Origin: Centroberyx gerrardi | Taxonomy: Eukaryota; Chordata; Actinopteri; Beryciformes; Berycidae | Direction of reading: 5' to 3' | Assembly (NCBI RefSeq): GCF_048128805.1 | Contig: NC_136005.1 | Span: 22,032,760 to 22,096,759 of the forward strand | Length of the DNA stretch: 64,000 nucleotides | Shown here: piece after piece, positions 59,301-64,000 of the stretch | Layout of the letters: each line of letters starts with the position of its first letter | How positions within the stretch are numbered: the stretch's first letter is position 1 | Made by a program: the position numbers and the translations under genes | Notes under the pieces: generated by a model | Database searches by the model: none | What the model was told of the DNA's origin: nothing | The model's input: the letters and a program-made list of their open reading frames with translations, nothing else

Positions 59301-60164
59301 AGACTGTAGATGATACACACTTTGCTATATCGGAGTATTACATAGAGATATGGTTATTGAAAAAAATATTGTAACATTTTTGTCAATAACCAATTTGTCT
59401 ATCATCACTCTCAGAAATGTAATCTGTTTACTTTCAATTCTTCTGCTTCCAAAATCCTTAAAATATGCAGTTAGAATTGTAAAAAAGGGATTTATTCCAC
59501 AGAAATAATTCATTCCAATTTACAGGCTTTAAACTGAATATCCTAATTATCACCATCTACAAGCAGTATCAATCATTATTTCAGTAAGTGTTAAATGTAT
59601 TATCTATGATCTCTCAATCTAAATGCCTCTTTCCCTTCAAATATACTTTTTGTATTATCCAACAGGTAATCACTTTTTTCAAAGCTAATTTATGTAATCA
59701 GATTGCTGTGACCCTGTTACACATGTACTGTGTTATTCCCTAACCCTGTGTACACAGAGCATTGTACACACAGTACACAGAGCGCACAGTGCACATACAC
59801 AGAGAGAGAAGGAACACACCCCCAAGCTTTTGTCCTGGGCATCTGATGTTAAAAAAAAAACAACAACAAAAACTGTCTATTTCAAGCTGGGGCTCAGTCT
59901 CATCTCTCTAAAGATTTGATCTCAGATGAGCTGCAACAAACTGCCTTCATGTGTGTTTGAGCCTGATATCTTAATCTAAGAGAAGAGGGAGTTAGAGCTT
60001 TTCCCAGTGTGGGGATCTGAACACCAGACTCCCACTCATGGGTCCTTTACAAAGCTAAAAGCAGCTTAGGTGGGAGTTTGGGGAACATGGAGAATTTGAG
60101 AAATTTGGTAAGAGTGGTGTTCACAATGGTGGAACGAGGGAGCCAAGTCTCTAACTCTCCTGCA

Positions 60165-60201
<37 letters not shown>

Positions 60202-60402
60202 TGTAGGTTTGACAATGCCTAACATAGTATTATCTGTCCAGCTTTACAATTGTTTCTTCTGGCTTTGTACCTGCGGGCAAGTTTGAACAGGTGCTGGAGC
60301 AGACTCTGTTTCTATGGTATCTGCAGTGGGATTTCCCACAAAAAGCAACCAAGTGAATCACTCCATGACAGGGAAAGATTAGGCTGGTCAGTGTGAGTAC
60401 AT

Positions 60403-60434
<32 letters not shown>

Positions 60435-62457
60435 GAGAGAGAGAGAGAGTGGTGCACCCCGCTTGGTTGTAAGGACGCTCAGCAGATTTGTGTTATTTCA
60501 TAGGCTCACGCTCTCACTGGCTGCCACTTGACCTCAGGGCCTTTTGTTCAAATGGAAGGAGGTCGAAGTTGCATCTGGTCCAGCAGCGCAAAAAGTCCCA
60601 TCTGGCTCAGCAGTGTCAAAATTTAAACAGACCCAAAAAAGTTACAGCCTAACACTAGATACAAAAGCTCAAAAGTCATTCATCCGTTCCTTTCTTGTTA
60701 CACACGGGCCCACAGCCACTGGCGCTTTGAGGAAAAATGATATTTATTATGACGCACTGAAATCTGCAAATTTATTTCTGCCTTCCTCAGTGTCCCAGTG
60801 AGGAAGGCATTTTACAAGTGCATTAATTCCATTTCCTGCCTACAGTTACTAGCCTACAGTGTGATGTGTTTTCCTATGCATTATTGAAGGCTAATAGAGG
60901 GGCTAATTGCACTTGCATTGTACTGATGCTTCATTTAAAATTAATGGTGACCAAGTGTTAGCTCGACTTACAGGCACTCACACAACTATCGAGTCACTTT
61001 TTGAGCAACCGTCATAGACCTGAGATCAAACTATGTCTGTGACGTGTGTGTGTGCATTTGTGCGTGACCGTGAGTGTGAGCAAAACAGAGTATACAACAC
61101 TGGCTGCTTGATTCACTTGTGGGTGTGGCGTTTCATCTTACACTCCCCAAAAAAACAGGTACATGTGTGTGAATGGGGAAAACATCATAAAAACTATTTA
61201 CTGAGTCAACTTAAAATCACATTATCCAGCTGATTTTAAGACAAGAAACAACAAAAAGAAGCCTATGATACTGCTAAAGAAAATTACTTCAGTCTTTTGA
61301 GTGTGCATGTGTGTGTGTCTGCGTGCCTGTGTGTGTGCGTACGGTTTACCTTGGCTGCAAATCTGTGGTTAACCCAGTAAGATTTAATGCCATAACATCG
61401 GCTCAAAGTATTTCCCATTCACAGATTTGCGATGGCCCGCCACAAACAAACACACCACACTGATACAGACAGCAACACACTGCATTAACAGAGCGTCTTT
61501 TGTTGCATGTGCACATTGTTTTTCACAGCTCATGCCTGCTCCAACCTGCCAATACTGCAACATAAGCTGTGGGAGACATAAGCTTACAGTATACCTTAAG
61601 TCCTATACACACTCACTGTTGGTGTCATCAGGGAAGCACTTGTCTACCATCGCCATGTACTTCTCTTCTGTGGTCAGAGCAGTTCCTCCTGTAGGCAGCA
61701 GCTTGTGGTGTGCAGGAACCCCCTTAACAAACGTCTAAACAGAGAGAAGACAAAGGCAGAGAAGAAGAAAGTAGTTGAGGTCATTTATTGTCCTTTTATA
61801 TGGGAATTCATGTTATCTGGAGATTCATACAATGTTTTCTGTCTAAAAGAGTAGTGGATACATAAGCGTTTTGCCTGGTTAGCGTCTCGACATCACGCCT
61901 ATGTCGCAGTTTCATGCTTTCTGACTGTTCATGGCGGTTTTGTTGTCAGGCTCACCTCCAAGCTGTCGTGACACTCCAGGCAGTAGTTGGCTCTCACCAC
62001 CACGTACCTCTCTCTCCACTTCCTGGTGTCATCGAAGTAGAGCACGCCCTCCTCATACAGCACCTCCCCCTCCTCGGGAGCCTCCTGGTGCACACACACA
62101 CACACACACACACACGCAATGAACAGACAAATTGATTCTGTGCATTGAATTCTTTCCTCAGTCACCTTCCCCTTCTCTGATGCAATAATTTACATTTGGA
62201 AAAAGGAAAAATAAAATCCATCAAAATCCCTCTGAAACATTGAGTGAAGGACACACTTCACATACAGACAGGTATCATCCACCCCTTCATACACACACGC
62301 ACACACACACACACACACACACGTACCCTCTGCTTGAGCAGCTGTGTGATCTTCTCCTTGTGCTGCTCCAGGTCATCCTCCACCTGAGAGAAATGGGCCA
62401 CAAAGAACTGTTTTCTGTAGTATGGACTAAACTCCTTCAGCTCAGCCTCAGCTTGGC
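49394..62457 (-). CDS. niban1: Niban apoptosis regulator 1 (FAM129A), partial: exons 2-14
   Basis: Niban family protein with an N-terminal PH-like domain, linked in mammals to the ER-stress response, translation control and survival. Thirteen exons join in frame to give 1006 aa. The first visible exon lacks a start; its opening bases complete a codon from an upstream exon, and I found no candidate for the short first coding exon (about 19 aa in human, with a probable N-myristoylation Met-Gly) up to 64,000. Identity rests on FSPYYRKQF, RKWRERYVVV, FPVYLRLPYRRDSYFCF, DMDQIVSARGSLEDKL, AEKLCCESVQPYLASVLEEL, MENAAYTFEQLL, QYDYDSSTVRKRIFQEAL and NLAPTCKP. The last exon codes a 475-aa Ala/Glu/Pro/Ser-rich acidic tail. 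FSPYY at the N-terminus and the PH region fit NIBAN1 better than NIBAN2. Paralog suffix not assignable. Confidence 0.93.
50950..51061 (-). CDS. niban1: niban1 coding exon 13
   Basis: Acceptor CTGGACAG, donor GTACAA. Encodes ELQGLEQLIYADHSNFVHVE and NVYEDILLQTLDKEITK. Confidence 0.95.
51109..51377. repeat. (GT)n-(GA)n compound microsatellites in niban1 intron 12
   Basis: GT run 51,109-51,160 followed by GA run 51,161-51,191 and further GA units to 51,211; a second GT run at 51,339-51,376 abuts the exon 12 donor by about 10 bp. Nearly the whole 326-bp intron is simple repeat. Confidence 0.95.
51388..51495 (-). CDS. niban1: niban1 coding exon 12
   Basis: Acceptor TCCCACAG, donor GTGAGT. Encodes QYDYDSSTVRKRIFQEALVA and KKNLAPTCKP, the most conserved block of the family. 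Confidence 0.96.
51873..51983 (-). CDS. niban1: niban1 coding exon 11
   Basis: Acceptor TGGTCCAG, donor GTCAGA. Encodes LMENAAYTFEQLLHKAIQDN and AIEKAKHRVLK. Confidence 0.94.
52367..52417. repeat. (GT)n microsatellite in niban1 intron 10
   Basis: About 25 uninterrupted GT units, 36 bp from exon 10. Confidence 0.95.
52453..52599 (-). CDS. niban1: niban1 coding exon 10
   Basis: Acceptor CCTCTGCAG, donor GTACAT. Encodes ALANMAKPNLLSCYQKIGSL and FGFSNITSLIHSAQIDLQQ. Confidence 0.93.
52769..52956 (-). CDS. niban1: niban1 coding exon 9
   Basis: Acceptor CTCCTGCAG, donor GTATGT. Encodes EPAEKLCCESVQPYLASVLE and MEPISSGFQEGRQLSDGMMD. Confidence 0.95.
52957..54985. other. niban1 intron 8
   Basis: 2.0 kb with (CA)n runs at 54,182-54,210 and 54,600-54,643; otherwise AT-rich unique sequence with no exon. 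Confidence 0.75.
54986..55148 (-). CDS. niban1: niban1 coding exon 8
   Basis: Acceptor TTCCATCAG, donor GTAACA. Encodes TVEAAYILVQEHLLDGLSAM and IHSDMDQIVSARGSLEDKLR. Confidence 0.95.
55639..55743 (-). CDS. niban1: niban1 coding exon 7
   Basis: Acceptor GTGTTTAG, donor GTGAGT. Encodes VMANLVMEQLLPSLEKDMLP and KAKKTEKKRVWFA. Confidence 0.94.
55744..57213. other. niban1 intron 6
   Basis: 1.5 kb with (GT)n at 56,344-56,387, (GA)n at about 56,607-56,637, the first copy of a local dispersed repeat (about 56,194-56,360), and at about 56,873-56,925 a CCTTTGAGACTTGACTGTGA...TATATAAATAAA stretch resembling a LINE 3' tail. No exon. Confidence 0.6.
57214..57329 (-). CDS. niban1: niban1 coding exon 6
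   Basis: Acceptor CCTGTTAG, donor GTATGT. Encodes FLKKKTCEVQAFLKAIQLYR and QEKGKYEAWDMLIGSDVR. Confidence 0.94.
57696..57709. promoter_or_regulatory. Near-palindromic RFX X-box-like motif in niban1 intron 5
   Basis: GTTGCCGTGGTAAC matches GTTGCCATGGCAAC at 12 of 14 positions and sits in a locally CpG-richer block (about 57,550-57,720) inside the intron. Function not shown. Confidence 0.4.
58696..58860 (-). CDS. niban1: niban1 coding exon 5
   Basis: Acceptor TGTTGCAG, donor GTACCA. Encodes PVYLRLPYRRDSYFCFRQEA and FLSILSDCIRHQNQ, the end of the PH-like domain. Confidence 0.93.
58861..61616. other. niban1 intron 4
   Basis: 2.8 kb. AT-rich, with a (CA)n run at 60,164-60,201, a (GA)n run at about 60,403-60,450, and the second copy of a local dispersed repeat (about 61,159-61,320). 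No exon. Confidence 0.7.
61617..61734 (-). CDS. niban1: niban1 coding exon 4
   Basis: Acceptor CTGTTTAG, donor GTGAGT. Encodes HHKLLPTGGTALTTEEKYMA and MVDKCFPDDTN, matching human ILPAGGKVLTSEDEY...FPD. Confidence 0.9.
61956..62084 (-). CDS. niban1: niban1 coding exon 3
   Basis: Acceptor TGCACCAG, donor GTGAGC. Encodes EEGEVLYEEGVLYFDDTRKW and RERYVVVRANYCLECHDSLE, the start of the PH-like domain. Confidence 0.93.
62327..62457 (-). CDS. niban1: niban1 coding exon 2
   Basis: First visible exon, starting with two bases of a split codon. Acceptor CTTCTGCAG, donor GTACGT. Encodes QAEAELKEFSPYYRKQFFVA and LEQHKEKITQLLKQR. Confidence 0.9.
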
Positions 62458-62475
62458 CTGCAGAAGACACACACA

Positions 62476-62479
<4 letters not shown>

Positions 62480-62548
<69 letters not shown>

Positions 62549-62549
62549 G
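62480..62549. repeat. (GA)n microsatellite upstream of niban1 exon 2
   Basis: About 70 bp of GA repeat starting 22 bp upstream of the exon 2 acceptor. On the transcribed (minus) strand it is a long (CT)n polypyrimidine tract and may act as part of the acceptor. Confidence 0.95.
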
Positions 62550-62827
62550 AGTTAGATTTATATTAAAATCACTTTTAGTATTGAGAAGCTGGAATAACAG
62601 AAAATTAACAAAAGCACCCATTATGCTACTAGAAAATGCTATTTTATTTGTACTATAAGCTCTTCAATTAAACTCTTGACCTGCGTACACACGCACATAA
62701 TAATAGAGCATTTAATTCACACAGCAAAGAATATAACAGATACTGTAGTGACTTTGTAAGGCAGAAGGTGCAGGCAAAGGCATACATGTCAGACTGGGTT
62801 CTTAGGGTAACTAATAATGGAAAGGGG

Positions 62828-63280
62828 TTAAAGGAATAGTTCACCCAAAAGTGAAAATTCTGTCATCATCTACTCACCCTCATGCCAGTTGAAACACAGG
62901 TGAAGTTTGTCCATATAACACACAGGGAGGTTGCCAGCACAACTCCATAGCAGCCTTCTCCAAAACAACTGAAGTCAGTGGGGACCAGTTCTTCAGAGTC
63001 CCAAAAAGACCTATATTTACACCATCATTTAGTGCAAATCTTAACTACAGCTGATTGATTTGCAACAAATAATGGTGTATAGGTCTTTCTATTCACAGTG
63101 TGATTGTTTGGCTGTTGAACTGGTCCCCATTGACTTCAGTTGTTTTGGAGAAGGCTGCTACGAAGTTGTGCTGGTAACCTCCCTGTGTGTTATATGGACA
63201 AATTTCACCTGTGTTTCATTTGGCATGAGGGTGAGTAGATGATGACAGAATTTTCATTTTTGGGTGAATTATTCCTTTAA
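62828..63280. mobile_element. 453-bp foldback MITE with TTAA ends
   Basis: Almost perfect long inverted repeat. The left end TTAAAGGAATAGTTCACCC (62,828) and right end GGGTGAATTATTCCTTTAA (to 63,280) are reverse complements with few mismatches, and pairing continues inward through GTGAAAATTCTGTCATCATC / GATGATGACAGAATTTTCAT, CTCACCCTCATGCCA / TGGCATGAGGGTGAG and beyond. I know the TTCACCCAAAAATGAAAATT end as a very abundant teleost repeat. TTAA at both borders fits a TTAA-targeting superfamily such as piggyBac or Kolobok. In niban1 intron 1; no transposase. Confidence 0.85.
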
Positions 63281-64000
63281 GTGCAATCTAGCAGAGAATG
63301 CAAATAATGCTTGTAGTGATAGGAGTTGCTGTTCAGACAGAAAGAGGAGAAAGGAGCCAGGAGAAAAGCAGGATCTCTACCTCTTGACCTGCAAACAGAA
63401 TACACGCTTTGGTATCTATGGTGACATTTCATCATTCATTTGCCTGACAAAAACCACGTTTGGCTGATACACTGCGTTGAAACAAACCGCAAGGAATTGG
63501 AATTGAACGTATCACAACGGGTCAAGACATTTTGGATGTCCACGCATTGCCACTTCTGCCAAAGACCTCAAACGTCCCCGCCATTCCTCTGAGTGAAACA
63601 ACAGAGCTTTCTAAAAACAAAACCTGAGCTCATCTTTACAGTTATTTTCCATCTCCTCTCGGTCCCATATTATCTTTCCCTGTGCTGAGCTGTGACACGC
63701 CAAAGTCCTGTCTTCCAACCTGGCTAACAAACACCAGATGATATCACACTGTACCCAAGGTGATCCCGGCATAATACTGTAATCAGGTCACCGAGGCTAC
63801 ATAAGGCAGTTGTTACTGCTCATTAGCGTCTTTCTGGTTTGCGTGAGTAATTGCCAGCCTGTGTACAAGTGCCCCATCAGACCGTGTGTCTCTCTGTGCG
63901 TTCCCTCTCCAAGGCCACTCGCCCGCTATAGCATCAAGGAGATCCCTTTCACTGTTGCTCCGCTTTGCCTTGTGCTCTCCTCTCAGCTCAAGTGCAGCCT
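63281..64000. other. niban1 intron 1 (distal part)
   Basis: No exon-1 candidate coding a Met-Gly N-terminus on the minus strand was found here; unique sequence without recognised elements. Confidence 0.55.

Overview
The window is vertebrate nuclear DNA, almost certainly from a teleost fish. Three protein genes are split into short exons with conventional splice sites. Introns are mostly 0.1-4 kb and full of (GT)n, (CA)n, (CT)n and (GA)n tracts and small fish-type transposable elements. No species can be named. Nothing prokaryotic, phage-like or CRISPR-like is present.

Layout. (1) Positions 1 to about 10,200 hold no recognisable coding exon: microsatellites, G-rich tracts and some non-repetitive stretches that could be regulatory. 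(2) 10,542-17,172, minus strand: complete four-exon ntmt2/mettl11b, an alpha-N-terminal protein methyltransferase (293 aa). (3) 20,655-46,718, plus strand: complete twenty-exon kifap3, the non-motor KAP subunit of heterotrimeric kinesin-2 (794 aa). ntmt2 and kifap3 are head to head, about 3.5 kb apart. (4) 49,394-62,457, minus strand: thirteen exons of niban1/fam129a-like (1006 aa visible, including a 475-aa acidic low-complexity tail in one exon). Its first coding exon is not visible and probably lies beyond position 64,000. kifap3 and niban1 are tail to tail, with polyadenylation signals for both strands within about 30 bp of each other near 48,050.

All exon joins were made by hand. Reading frame is kept across every junction in all three genes, and ntmt2 and kifap3 give total lengths close to those I recall for the human proteins. 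The most distinctive result is that kifap3 carries two minor-spliceosome (U12-type) introns. Intron 7 is of the rare AT-AC class, with a consensus 5' site and branch point; intron 16 is of the GT-AG class with the U12 5' consensus. The kifap3 upstream region also has an RFX X-box-like motif and a ZNF143-like motif, which fits a ciliary-transport gene.

The three genes are not an operon and share no obvious pathway; they are neighbours by synteny. Mobile DNA in introns and UTRs includes a tRNA-derived SINE with an L2/HpaI-type tail, a nearly complete 453-bp foldback element with TTAA ends, a hAT-like CAGGG/CCCTG element with a degenerate 8-bp target duplication, a telomere-motif-bearing element embedded in (GT)n, and a decayed Myb/SANT-like transposon gene fragment.
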